Notes under the pieces: model-generated | The model's database searches: none | The model's input: only the letters and a program-made list of their open reading frames with translations | Told to the model about the DNA's origin: nothing | In this document: positions 1 to 7,291 of the stretch, piece by piece | Layout of the letters: the number at the start of each line of letters is the position of its first letter | How positions within the stretch are numbered: position 1 is the first letter of the stretch | Position numbers and translations under genes: made by a program | From: Nonomuraea corallina | GTDB taxonomy: Bacteria; Actinomycetota; Actinomycetes; Streptosporangiales; Streptosporangiaceae | Direction of reading: 5' to 3' | DNA length: 64,000 bases | Assembly (NCBI RefSeq): GCF_027620315.1 | Contig: NZ_JAPNNL010000002.1 | Coordinates: forward strand, 43,711-107,710

Positions 1-2
1 AC

Positions 3-587
3 AACGCCGGCGTCGGCGGGCCGGCCCCGGCCGAGCTGCCGCCCGGCGCCGAGGTACGCCGCCAGCTCGACATCAACCTGCTCGGCGCCTGGCGCGTCAC
101 CGCCGCCTGCGTGGACGCCCTCGTCCAGTCCCGCGGCCGGGTCGTCATGCTCTCCTCGCGGATGGCCGTCATGCAGCTTCCCCTCGCGGCCGCGTACGGC
201 GCCTCCAAGCGAGCGCTCGTCGCGTACGCCGACGCGCTGCGGCTGGAGATCGGCACCCACGTCACCGTCACCTGCGTCTACCCGTCGGCGGTACGCAGTC
301 CCATCCATGACTCGACCGCCGCCGCGGGCCTGTCCCTGGAGGGCATGAGCAGTTACGAGCCGCTGGAGGGCGTGGTCGACACGGTGATGCGCGCCGCGCT
401 GGGCCGCGCGCGGCGCGACCTGGCGACCACCCGTCGTGGCGCCGTCGAGCTGTTCCTGGCGCGGCACCTGCCCTCGGTCACCGACCGGATCATCGCCCGT
501 ACCCTGTCCGGCCGCGTCCGTTCCGGCGCGTTCGACGGGGCCGAGCTGGCCGCCGGCGTCGTCGCGCGCCACGCGCCGAAGCCGTGA
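3..587 (+). CDS. SDR family oxidoreductase (5' truncated by window edge)
   Basis: This is the C-terminal two thirds of a classical short-chain dehydrogenase/reductase. The frame is open from the window edge and begins with NAGVG, the SDR NAG motif, so the N-terminal TGxxxGIG nucleotide-binding loop lies outside. The catalytic YxxxK appears as YGASK, followed by RALVAYADALRLEI, the usual alpha-F helix. The substrate cannot be told from sequence. The stop overlaps the GTG start of the MFS gene (GTGA at 584-587), so the two are probably translationally coupled and may work on, and transport, the same compound; that link is inference. Confidence 0.9.
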   Translation, partial: NAGVGGPAPAELPPGAEVRRQLDINLLGAWRVTAACVDALVQSRGRVVMLSSRMAVMQLPLAAAYGASKRALVAYADALRLEIGTHVTVTCVYPSAVRSPIHDSTAAAGLSLEGMSSYEPLEGVVDTVMRAALGRARRDLATTRRGAVELFLARHLPSVTDRIIARTLSGRVRSGAFDGAELAAGVVARHAPKP

Positions 588-1954
588 GCACGACGCCGGG
601 CACGCCGGCTCCCCGGACCGCCGCGGAGCCGGTGCTGACGCCTCGCGCGCGGGCCGCCGACCTCGTGACCTACTCGACCGGCTCGATCGGGATGGGCGTG
701 TGGGTCACCGTTCCTGGACTGCTCCTGCTCTACTTCCTCACCCACACGCTCGGTGTCTCGCCGTTCCTGGCCGGCCTCACCCTGCTCCTGCCGAAGATCA
801 TCGACGTGGTCGTGCATCCGCTGCTCGGCACGCTGTCCGACCGGCAGGCGCGGCGCAGCGGACACCGGGGCGGCATGCTCCGCTGGGGACTGCTGCTGGG
901 TGCGGCCATGGCCGCGATGTTCTCGGTCCCGGCAGGGCTGTCCGGGCCGGCCGCCGCGCTGTGGGTCGGCGGCTGGTTCATCGCCGGCAACCTGCTCTTC
1001 GCCTGCTTCCAGGTGCCGTACCTGACGACGCCGTCAGACCTGCGGGTCGGCTACCACGAGCGCACCCGCGTCTTCATGTTCCGGATGCTCTTCCTGACCC
1101 TGGGGCTGCTCGGCGCCGGCGTCGCGGCACCCGCCCTAGTGGCGTCCGGCGACCGCGGCGACTACTCCCGGATGGCCCTGCTGCTCGCCGGCGCCATGGT
1201 CGTGTCGTGCCTCGTCGCCCTGGCGGGCGTCCGGCGGCTCGTCGGCAACTGCGGCTTCCGCCTCCCCGACGGGCGCGCCCACACCGCCCTCGGCGACATC
1301 CGGATCGCCTGGCGCGACCACGACTTCCGAGCACTGGTGCTGTCGTACCTGTTCACCGGCACCACCACCCACCTCTTCCTCGCCGCGCTGCCCTTCTACA
1401 CCGAGTACGTCTTCGCGGACGGCGCGCTCACCGCCGTGTTCATGGGCGCCTTCCTCGGCCCGGCCGTGGTCGCCGGGCCCCTGTGGCTGCGGGTGTCACG
1501 GCGCATCGGCAAGCAGCGCGGGCTGCTGCTGTCGCAGGGCGTGTTCATCGTCGGATCCCTCGTGCTGCTGCTGGGCGAACTGCTCGGAGTCGCGGCGACC
1601 GTCGCCGTGGTCGTGGCGCTCGGCATCGCCTTCGCCGGGCTGCAGCTGTTCGCCTTCTCGATGGTCCCGGACGCTGTCGCCGCCGCCGAGGCGCGCGGCA
1701 CCGCCCGCGCGGGCGCCTACACCGGGGTGTGGACCGCGACCGAGGCGACGGGCACCGCCATCGGCCCCTACCTGTACTCCGCCGTCCTGGCCGTCGGCGG
1801 GTTCGTGTCCACGGCCGAGGGGCACGGGGTGGCGCAGCCGGACTCCGCCCTGACCGCGCTGCTCGCGGGCTTCACCGTGGTGCCCGCCGTGCTGATGGCG
1901 ACGGCTGTGTGGTTCCAGCGCCGTTACGCCCTCGACCGGCCGGCAGGGCCGTGA
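584..1954 (+). CDS. MFS transporter, GPH / MFS_2 (sugar:cation symporter-like) type
   Basis: A 456-residue integral membrane protein with about 12 hydrophobic segments. Residues 70-87 (PKIIDVVVHPLLGTLSDR) match the loop 2-3 signature of the glycoside-pentoside-hexuronide:cation symporter branch (MFS_2), and YLTTPSDL near residue 148 fits the same family. The GTG start is fixed by the 4-base overlap with the upstream SDR gene. A strong inverted repeat begins 13 nt after the stop, so the two-gene unit probably ends here. Transport substrate unknown; family members carry sugars or sugar-like compounds. Confidence 0.85.
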   Translation: MSTTPGTPAPRTAAEPVLTPRARAADLVTYSTGSIGMGVWVTVPGLLLLYFLTHTLGVSPFLAGLTLLLPKIIDVVVHPLLGTLSDRQARRSGHRGGMLRWGLLLGAAMAAMFSVPAGLSGPAAALWVGGWFIAGNLLFACFQVPYLTTPSDLRVGYHERTRVFMFRMLFLTLGLLGAGVAAPALVASGDRGDYSRMALLLAGAMVVSCLVALAGVRRLVGNCGFRLPDGRAHTALGDIRIAWRDHDFRALVLSYLFTGTTTHLFLAALPFYTEYVFADGALTAVFMGAFLGPAVVAGPLWLRVSRRIGKQRGLLLSQGVFIVGSLVLLLGELLGVAATVAVVVALGIAFAGLQLFAFSMVPDAVAAAEARGTARAGAYTGVWTATEATGTAIGPYLYSAVLAVGGFVSTAEGHGVAQPDSALTALLAGFTVVPAVLMATAVWFQRRYALDRPAGP

Positions 1955-1967
1955 CGCCGGATCTCCT

Positions 1968-1999
1968 CACCGGCGAGCACCTGCCGGCGCTCGCCGGTG
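1968..1999 (+). terminator. Stem-loop after MFS gene, probable terminator
   Basis: Perfect 11-bp inverted repeat CACCGGCGAGC / GCTCGCCGGTG with a 10-nt loop. There is no T-run, as is common for actinomycete terminators. It starts 13 nt after the MFS stop. The rest of 1955-2260 has no convincing gene. A 30-codon hydrophobic open frame at 2010-2102 lacks a good ribosome binding site and I leave it uncalled. Confidence 0.6.
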
Positions 2000-2260
2000 T
2001 GCTCCTCGGATGGCGCCCCGGCTGCCGGTCGCGGCGCTGCGGAGCGCCGTCCTGGGCGCGTCGCTGCTGGGCGGCATCGCCCTGACCGTCGGAGCACTCT
2101 GAGGCTCCTGCGCGCGATCACCGGCTTGCCGGCCGCGAGCCCCCTGGGGCAAGAACGGCGGTGCTGAGGTTCGATGCGAAGGCCCGTCACCGCCGAGCGA
2201 GGGAAGCCGCTCGTGGTGGATCCGGGCGGCCGGGGCAGCGCTGGGCCGCGGTTCATCGCG

Positions 2261-2647
2261 TCAGCCGGCGCGGCCGAGGCGGGAGCCGTCGTCGTACGAC
2301 TCGCGGGCGTCGAGGAGCTCGTCCCAGTGTTCCTGCGCCCAGGCGCAGGCGATCGCCATCGGCGCGAGCATGCTGCGGCCGAGCGGGGTCAGCTCGTACT
2401 CGACATGCGGGGCGGCGCCGGTGTGGACGGTGCGTGTGACCAGACCGTCCCGTTCGAGGGAGCGCAGCGACTGGGTGAGGACCTTGGGGGTGACGCGACT
2501 CAGCGGCACGCGCAGCTCGGAGAACCGGCGCGGCCCGTGCTCAAGGCAACGGATGACGAGCGCCGCCCACTTGTCGCCGAACCGGATCGGATTGAGCGAG
2601 GACGGGCACAGCTCGTCGAACATGTCGGCGGGCAGGGGTTCCCTCAT
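2261..2647 (-). CDS. HxlR family transcriptional regulator
   Basis: 128-residue winged-helix regulator. The N-terminal CPSSLNPIRFGDKWAALVIRC region carries the HxlR hallmark Cys-Pro and Lys-Trp spacing, followed by the RRFSELR...VTPKVLTQSLRSLERDGLV recognition-helix region and the ELTPLGRSM wing. HxlR proteins commonly sense aldehydes, quinones or redox state and regulate a divergent oxidoreductase. That arrangement is present here: the NAD(P)-binding gene at 2752 is transcribed away from it across a 104-bp gap holding a direct repeat. Confidence 0.92.
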   Translation of the reverse strand: MREPLPADMFDELCPSSLNPIRFGDKWAALVIRCLEHGPRRFSELRVPLSRVTPKVLTQSLRSLERDGLVTRTVHTGAAPHVEYELTPLGRSMLAPMAIACAWAQEHWDELLDARESYDDGSRLGRAG

Positions 2648-2661
2648 GGCCTCACGATAAC

Positions 2662-2680
2662 CGGTATCCCAACGGTAACC
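2662..2680. promoter_or_regulatory. Direct repeat in HxlR/oxidoreductase divergent promoter
   Basis: CGGTATCC (2662-2669) and CGGTAACC (2673-2680) are near-identical 8-mers whose starts are 11 bp apart, so they face the same side of the helix. They lie 14 bp from the HxlR start codon, in the shared promoter. A role as HxlR operator is inference from position and from the regulator's usual autoregulation. Confidence 0.4.
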
Positions 2681-2751
2681 GCAGTCCTCGTTAGGGTCCG
2701 TGAAGTGGTCGGGCGGACAGGGTCCCGGCCCTGGTGAAAAGGCGGTTCTCC

Positions 2752-3375
2752 ATGAACATCGTGGTCTTCGGGGCGGGCGGCAGAGCCGGTAGGCAGATCG
2801 TCGCCGAGGCGCACCGGCGTGGGCACCGGGTCACCGCCGTGGTGCGTGACCCCGCCAGCCACGGCGATCTGACCGACGTACGCGTGGTGGCGGGCGACGT
2901 CACGGACGAGACCGGCGTCGCACATGCGGCCGCGGGCCATGACGCGGCCATCAGTGCCGCCGCGGACCTGTCCGTGCCGCCTCACGAGTTCTTCACCGCG
3001 TCGGCTCGCGCCCTGACCACCGGGCTGGTGAAGGCGGGCGTGCGCCGGCTGGCGGTGGTCGGCCTGGCATCGATCATGCCCGGGGCATCGGGTGCTCCGC
3101 TGATGGACGAGCCCGGTTACCCCAACGAGTACCGCGCCTTCTACCTCGGCCACGCGGCGGGTCTCGCCGTGCTCCAGGAATGCGCCCTCGACTGGGCGTA
3201 CGTCACTCCGGCAGGCGACTTCGACCATGCCGGAACGCGCACCGGCCGGTACCGGATCGCCGACCATGCGGACCCGGACAGCAGGATCACGTACGCGGAC
3301 TTCGCGGTGGCGCTGCTCGACGAGATCGAGGTCCCCCGTCACCGCCGCGCCGCTGTCAGCATCCGGGAGGCGTGA
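2752..3375 (+). CDS. NAD(P)H-binding NmrA-like atypical SDR
   Basis: 207 residues. The Rossmann glycine motif is FGAGGRAGRQIV at residues 5-16, followed by VTAVVRDP, typical of the NAD(P)-binding/NmrA-like flavin-reductase branch of atypical SDRs. The start chosen is ATG 2752: AAGGCGG lies 8 nt upstream and the glycine motif then falls at its normal distance from the N-terminus. An in-frame GTG at 2734 would add six unconserved residues. Divergent from the HxlR gene, which probably controls it. Confidence 0.85.
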   Translation: MNIVVFGAGGRAGRQIVAEAHRRGHRVTAVVRDPASHGDLTDVRVVAGDVTDETGVAHAAAGHDAAISAAADLSVPPHEFFTASARALTTGLVKAGVRRLAVVGLASIMPGASGAPLMDEPGYPNEYRAFYLGHAAGLAVLQECALDWAYVTPAGDFDHAGTRTGRYRIADHADPDSRITYADFAVALLDEIEVPRHRRAAVSIREA

Positions 3376-3504
3376 TGCCTGAGGTCCACGACGGTGTCGG
3401 CCTACAGAGCGCCTGACGGCGTACGCGGCTCATCAGGAGCGGACCACCCGTGAGATCCCGGTCTGCAACGCGTGCAGTGACCGGGCACAGGAGTCTGCTG
3501 GAAC

Positions 3505-3747
3505 GTGGAGTCGACGTACGGACGGTATCTGGCTCTGAACGGTCTGCCTATGGTGAGCGTTCTGCTGTCCGGTGTGGTCGCCGCCTCGTCGAAGCGGTGG
3601 CTCGGGACAGTGGTCGGGCTGGTGGCGGCCCTGGTCGTGGCGGTGGGTGCGCTTCACTGGGCGTTCATGGCGTGGCCCGCAGCCGGGAGGGCGTGCAGGA
3701 CGAGACCCGCTACGCCGAACTCATACACGAACTGGTGGAGCGGCTGA
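3505..3747 (+). CDS. Small hypothetical membrane protein, possibly 3'-frameshifted
   Basis: 80 residues starting at GTG 3505, with AGGAG 11 nt upstream. A single hydrophobic stretch (GTVVGLVAALVVAVGALHWAFMAW) looks like one transmembrane helix. Codon third positions are GC-rich only up to about 3690; beyond that the tail (CRTRPATPNSYTNWWSG) looks non-coding, and coding character moves to the frame of the next entry. Either two overlapping genes or one gene broken by a frameshift. Function unknown. Confidence 0.4.
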   Translation: MESTYGRYLALNGLPMVSVLLSGVVAASSKRWLGTVVGLVAALVVAVGALHWAFMAWPAAGRACRTRPATPNSYTNWWSG

Positions 3748-3827
3748 CCCTGCCCGACATCTTCAGCGAGCAGGAGATCCACGATCTGGTGGACGCCGCC
3801 GTGCGCAGATCGCTGGATGGCGCGTGA
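3693..3827 (+). CDS. Hypothetical small acidic protein or C-terminal part of frameshifted 3505 gene
   Basis: 44 residues from GTG 3693, with GGAGG two bases upstream. The peptide DETRYAELIHELVERL...EQEIHDLVDAAVRRSL is amphipathic helical and acidic. Third positions are strongly GC-biased, so the frame is probably translated. It overlaps the preceding membrane-protein frame by 55 nt. A one-base shift near 3690 would join the two into a single membrane protein with a cytoplasmic tail. GTG 3672 is an alternative start. Confidence 0.4.
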   Translation: MQDETRYAELIHELVERLTLPDIFSEQEIHDLVDAAVRRSLDGA

Positions 3828-3866
3828 GGCGCGGTTCCGACGTCGGGCCGCGATCGGACAGGGGAG

Positions 3867-3926
3867 TTGACCAATGGTGAGGCACCTTGGTCAAAAATGG
3901 CCTACAGTGAGGCTCATGTGGCCTAC
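3867..3926 (+). promoter_or_regulatory. Palindrome plus direct repeats in globin operon promoter
   Basis: TTGACCAA (3867-3874) and TTGGTCAA (3887-3894) form a perfect 8-bp dyad. Inner GGTG/CACC arms extend it, with one bulged base. A TANNNT -10 box, TACAGT, lies at 3903-3908, so the dyad covers the -35 region. TGGCCTAC occurs twice (3898-3905 and 3919-3926), exactly 21 bp apart. I do not recognise it as an NsrR, Rex or DosR box. The putative leader to the globin start at 4018 is about 100 nt with no reading frame I trust. Confidence 0.5.
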
Positions 3927-4017
3927 GGGGCGTGCTTGGACAAGCCAGGGTCGTGGCCGCACGGAATCCCGGGCACTGTCAGCCGGTCCCGCGACGTACA
4001 GCCCTCTTGGAGGCTCT

Positions 4018-4401
4018 GTGACAACCTCGCTGTCCTACTATGACCAGGTCGGCGGCGCGCCGGCTGTTCGCGGCGTCGTCGACCTGTTCTACGTGCGGGT
4101 CCTCGACGACGCCGACGTCAGCCCGTACTTCACCGGCATCGACCTGGCGAGGCTGAAGCGGCACATGGTGGTGCTGCTGTGCTCCGTACTCGGCGGCCCC
4201 GAGCCGTACGAGGGCCGAGACCTGGCAGAGGCGCACCACGGCCTCGGCATCACCGCCGCCCACTACGCGAAGGTCGGCGAGATCCTCGTTTCCGTGTTGC
4301 GGGAGGCCGGGGTGGGAGACGACGTCCTGCGGCACGTCGTTCTGACCTTGGACAGCGTGAAACCGTCCATCGTGGCCGAGCCCGTGGGGACGGCCGACTG
4401 A
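4018..4401 (+). CDS. Truncated haemoglobin, group I (trHbN-like)
   Basis: 127 residues from GTG 4018; GGAGG lies 4 nt upstream. An upstream in-frame GTG at 3874 would add unconserved sequence lying inside the promoter repeats. Family features: the B helix FYVRVL with distal Tyr25 (B10), VLGGPEPYEG after the E helix, and proximal haem ligand His73 in EAHHGLGIT. Group I truncated globins bind O2 and oxidise NO to nitrate with help from a reductase. The usual Gln-rich E7-E11 region reads HMVVLL here, which may change ligand access. The next gene starts directly after the stop and supplies a plausible electron donor. Confidence 0.92.
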   Translation: MTTSLSYYDQVGGAPAVRGVVDLFYVRVLDDADVSPYFTGIDLARLKRHMVVLLCSVLGGPEPYEGRDLAEAHHGLGITAAHYAKVGEILVSVLREAGVGDDVLRHVVLTLDSVKPSIVAEPVGTAD

Positions 4402-5523
4402 GTGGACGCGCAAGCTCTGAAAGACAGCTGGCGCCTCGTCGCCCAGTCGGGTGACCAGGTGCCGCTGTTCTTCTACTCGGCCCTGTTCCTGATGAACCCG
4501 GAGACGAGGGACCTGTTCCCGGTCTCGATGGCGCGCCAGCGCGACCGGCTCGTCGGCGCGCTCGGGCACGTCGTCAGCAACGTCGACCGGGTGGAGGAAG
4601 TGGTCCCGTTCCTGGAGCAGCTCGGCCGGGACCACCGCAAGTTCGCCGTGGTGGCGGACCACTACCCGGCCGTCGGCAGGGCGTTGCTCGCCACCCTGGA
4701 GCACTTCCTGGGCGAACGGTGGACCCCTGCTCTCGCCGAGGACTGGACGCAGGCGTACGGCCTGGTGGCCCGGGTGATGTCGGACGCCGCCGCCGACGCG
4801 TCCAAGTCCGTCCCGCCCTGGTGGGAAGGCGAGATCATCGGCCACGAGACCCGCGCCCTCGGCATCGCGGTGATCCGGGCACGACTGAACTACCAGTACG
4901 CCTACCGCCCCGGCCAGTCGGCGTCGATCTCGCACCCCATGCGGCCGCGCGTCTGGCGTTTCTACTCCTTCGCCAACGCGCCGCGCCAGGACAACACCGT
5001 CGACCTGCACGTACGCATGGTCGACGGCGGCGTGCTGAGCGCCGCCCTCGTCATGGGCGCGCGGCGCGGCGACGTCCTGCGCGTGGGCGCGCCGGTGGGC
5101 GACAGGCTGACGCTCCCCGCCGACATCACCGGCGACCTGCTCCTCATCGCGGGCGGCACGGGCCTCGCGCCGCTGAAGGCGCTGGTGGAACAGGTGGTGT
5201 ACGAGGGCCCGTCACGGAAGGTCGACCTGGTCGTCGGCGCCCGGACCTCCCGGGAGCTGTACGACCTCGAGGCGCTGTCCAAGCTGGCCGCGGAGCACCC
5301 CTGGCTGACCGTGATCCCGGCCGTCTCCAACGATCCGTACTACCGCGGCACCCGCGGCAACGCCGTGGACGTCGCGTTGCAGGCATGGCGCGGCCAGCGG
5401 GTGTTCGTCTGCGGTTCCGAGGAGATGGCTCAGGGCACCGTCGGACGACTGCTGGACGCGGGCGTGCCCTCCGAGCAGATCCACTTCGACGAGTTCACGA
5501 GCGACAAAGGTGGGGAGTCATGA
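4402..5523 (+). CDS. Flavohaemoglobin-like protein (globin + FAD/NAD reductase)
   Basis: 373 residues, starting immediately after the truncated-globin stop. Residues 1-135 are a globin domain with Tyr25 in the B10 position (PLFFYSAL) and His78 (RDHRKF) as probable proximal ligand. Residues 140-235 form the FAD domain with RFYS (186-189). Residues 245-373 are the NAD(P)-binding half with GGTGLAPLKAL from 251 and the C-terminal VCGSEEM motif. It is a little shorter than classical Hmp (about 400). Expected activity is NO dioxygenation or reductase support for the neighbouring trHb. Stop overlaps the next ATG. Confidence 0.9.
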   Translation: MDAQALKDSWRLVAQSGDQVPLFFYSALFLMNPETRDLFPVSMARQRDRLVGALGHVVSNVDRVEEVVPFLEQLGRDHRKFAVVADHYPAVGRALLATLEHFLGERWTPALAEDWTQAYGLVARVMSDAAADASKSVPPWWEGEIIGHETRALGIAVIRARLNYQYAYRPGQSASISHPMRPRVWRFYSFANAPRQDNTVDLHVRMVDGGVLSAALVMGARRGDVLRVGAPVGDRLTLPADITGDLLLIAGGTGLAPLKALVEQVVYEGPSRKVDLVVGARTSRELYDLEALSKLAAEHPWLTVIPAVSNDPYYRGTRGNAVDVALQAWRGQRVFVCGSEEMAQGTVGRLLDAGVPSEQIHFDEFTSDKGGES

Positions 5524-6164
5524 CGGCAGAGATGCAGCGGGAAGATCGCCCGGCGCACGAACGCCGGCCCATCACCCCGGATCGGGTGCGCAAGCAGGAG
5601 TTCTCGCGTACGACGCTCGGGCGCCGCGGCTACAGCGAGGACGAGGTGCGCTCGTTCCTGTACCGGGTCGCGGACGACCTGGCGGCCGGCGACCAGGAGA
5701 AGGCGGACCTGCGGGCGTACATCGACCGGCTGAAGCAGTGGTACAGGCAGCACGGCGTCAGCGCCGAGCACGTCGTTCCCCAGCAGGCCCTCAGCGTCGA
5801 CGCGATCAACATCCTGTCCCGCGCCCAGCAGACCGCCGACGTCCAGATCGCGGAGGCTGAGAACTACGCGCGGCGGATTCTGAGGGAGGCCCGCCAGCAG
5901 TACGAGACGATCCTTACGGAGGCGCAGCGGCAGGCGGAGGAGGCCGCGGACCAGGCGGTCGGCGCCTACCGCTCCCGGGGCGGCGTGCACGGCGCCGAGG
6001 CCGAGGACCTGGAGAGGCAGATCGCCTACCTGCGGACCTTCGCCGACGTCACCCGGGTGCAGCTCCGCGCCGTGCTGGTAGGGCTGACCGAAGAGGTCGA
6101 CAAGCTCGGCCAGGTCCCCGACCAGAACGGCCGGATCCTCATAGGCGGCTCCCCACCGGGTTGA
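5520..6164 (+). CDS. DivIVA-domain coiled-coil protein
   Basis: 214 residues, ATG overlapping the flavohaemoglobin stop (ATGA at 5520-5523). Residues 18-54 (ITPDRVRKQEFSRTTLGRRGYSEDEVRSFL) match the N-terminal DivIVA domain, which in Wag31/DivIVA binds curved membrane. The remainder is long charged helix, expected to oligomerise as a coiled coil. True polar DivIVA in actinomycetes sits by the division cluster, so this is a paralogue. Its place as third gene of a globin operon suggests it recruits or scaffolds the NO-detoxifying proteins; that role is inference. Confidence 0.85.
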   Translation: MTAEMQREDRPAHERRPITPDRVRKQEFSRTTLGRRGYSEDEVRSFLYRVADDLAAGDQEKADLRAYIDRLKQWYRQHGVSAEHVVPQQALSVDAINILSRAQQTADVQIAEAENYARRILREARQQYETILTEAQRQAEEAADQAVGAYRSRGGVHGAEAEDLERQIAYLRTFADVTRVQLRAVLVGLTEEVDKLGQVPDQNGRILIGGSPPG

Positions 6165-6191
6165 CCTCAACTTCGGTTGAGGGTGAAGAGT
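6161..6191 (+). promoter_or_regulatory. MerR/SoxR-type promoter of quinone oxidoreductase gene
   Basis: TTGACC (-35, 6161-6166) is followed by an over-long 19-bp spacer and AAGAGT (6186-6191) as a weak -10. The spacer holds a perfect dyad CCTCAAC-TTCG-GTTGAGG (6165-6182). A dyad inside a 19-bp spacer is the signature of MerR-family activated promoters; the half-site resembles SoxR-type boxes. The hairpin could also serve as a terminator for the DivIVA gene, whose stop is at 6164. No merR gene is in the window. Confidence 0.65.
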
Positions 6192-6230
6192 GCTCCCGTC
6201 GGTGCCGGACAAGCAGGGGGAGCGGTTGAC

Positions 6231-7202
6231 GTGCGAGTGGTGTGGGTGACGCGGTTCGGAGGGCCCGAGGTCCTGGTTCCCGGCGAGGCGCCGGACCCGG
6301 TGGCCGGGCCGGGACAGGTAGTGGTCGACGTGTCCGTCGCGGGCATGACCTTCGTCGAGACGCAGATCCGGCGTGGCGTCGACGAGTGGCACAGCAGGCC
6401 CGCCCTGCCGTACGTGCCGGGCGGTACGGTCGCCGGCCGGGTGGGCCCGGTCGGTGAGGGTGTGGAGCCGGGCTGGTCCGGACGGCGTGTCATCGCCGAC
6501 CTGGGGCAGAGCGGCGGCTTCGCCGAGCGTGCGGTGGCCGGGGTGGAGAATCTGATCCCGGTGCCGGACGGGCTGGGGCTGCGCGAGGCCATCGCCCTGC
6601 ACACCGACGGCAGCACCGCGCTGGGCCTGGTCGAAGGAGCTCGGATCGGCGCCGGGGAGTGGGTGCTGGTCGAGGCGGCGGCCGGAGGGGTCGGCACGTT
6701 GCTGGTGCAATTGGCCCGGGCGGCGGGCGCCAGGGTCGTGGGGGCGGCCCGCGGTGCCCGCAAGCTGGACCTGGTCCGTGAGCTGGGCGCCGAGGCCGTG
6801 GTCGACTACTCGGACCCGGACTGGGCGGAGCGGGTACGTGAGGTGACCGGTGGTGCGGGGCCTGACGTGGTGTTCGACGGGGTCGGCGGCGCGATCGGGC
6901 AGGCCGCGTTCGAGGTGACGGCGGCCGGCGGCCGGTTCTCCGTCCACGGCGCCTCCAGCGGTCAGGTCACGGAGGTCGATCCCGCCCAGGCGCGCGGGCG
7001 CGGCGTCGAGGTGATCGGGATCGGGCAGCTCTTCGGCTTCGGGCCGAAGATGCGAGGCTGGGCGGAGAGGGTGATGGCGGAGGCGGCGGCGGGCCGGATC
7101 CTGCCGATCATCGGGCAGTCCTTCCCCTTGGAGCGTGCCGCGGAGGCGCACGCCACGATCGAGTCGCGAAGCGCCCTGGGCAAGACTCTCCTGCTGATCT
7201 GA
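6231..7202 (+). CDS. Zinc-type alcohol dehydrogenase-like quinone oxidoreductase (MDR family)
   Basis: 323 residues of the NADPH:quinone reductase branch of medium-chain dehydrogenases. GroES-like N-terminal part to about 120, then the Rossmann fold with AAAGGVGTLLVQLA and a GADVV...FDGVGG region. The structural and catalytic zinc cysteines are absent, as in QOR proteins. Start GTG 6231 is chosen because GGGGGAG lies 8 nt upstream and the MerR-type promoter predicts a transcript start near 6198, after the alternative TTG 6177 and GTG 6183. Probably induced by redox-active or electrophilic compounds through an off-window MerR regulator. Confidence 0.88.
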   Translation: MRVVWVTRFGGPEVLVPGEAPDPVAGPGQVVVDVSVAGMTFVETQIRRGVDEWHSRPALPYVPGGTVAGRVGPVGEGVEPGWSGRRVIADLGQSGGFAERAVAGVENLIPVPDGLGLREAIALHTDGSTALGLVEGARIGAGEWVLVEAAAGGVGTLLVQLARAAGARVVGAARGARKLDLVRELGAEAVVDYSDPDWAERVREVTGGAGPDVVFDGVGGAIGQAAFEVTAAGGRFSVHGASSGQVTEVDPAQARGRGVEVIGIGQLFGFGPKMRGWAERVMAEAAAGRILPIIGQSFPLERAAEAHATIESRSALGKTLLLI

Positions 7203-7222
7203 CGGCGGTTCGATCCGTACGC

Positions 7223-7254
7223 TTGACCTTCACATTGATGTGATGCTTTACCGT
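7223..7254 (+). promoter_or_regulatory. MerR-type promoter of SDR gene
   Basis: TTGACC (-35, 7223-7228) and TACCGT (-10, 7249-7254) are separated by 20 bp. The spacer holds the dyad CCTTCACA-TTGA-TGTGATGC (7227-7246). The same half-site, 4-bp centre and 20-bp spacing occur in front of the MFS gene at 48444-49622, so one regulator may control both. Confidence 0.6.
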
Positions 7255-7291
7255 CCCGAATGTCACTGATCCAGAGGTGAGGAGTACGGGG

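Noticed and set aside
2010..2102. 30-codon hydrophobic micro-gene after the MFS gene
   Set aside because: No ribosome binding site, overlaps the terminator region and has no context support.
3867..3894. NsrR, Rex or DosR box before the globin operon
   Set aside because: The half-site TTGACCAA does not match the consensus of any of these regulators.
6165..6182. Plain UUCG terminator after the DivIVA-like gene
   Set aside because: The flanking -35/-10 with a 19-bp spacer makes a MerR-type operator the better explanation, though a terminator role is not excluded.
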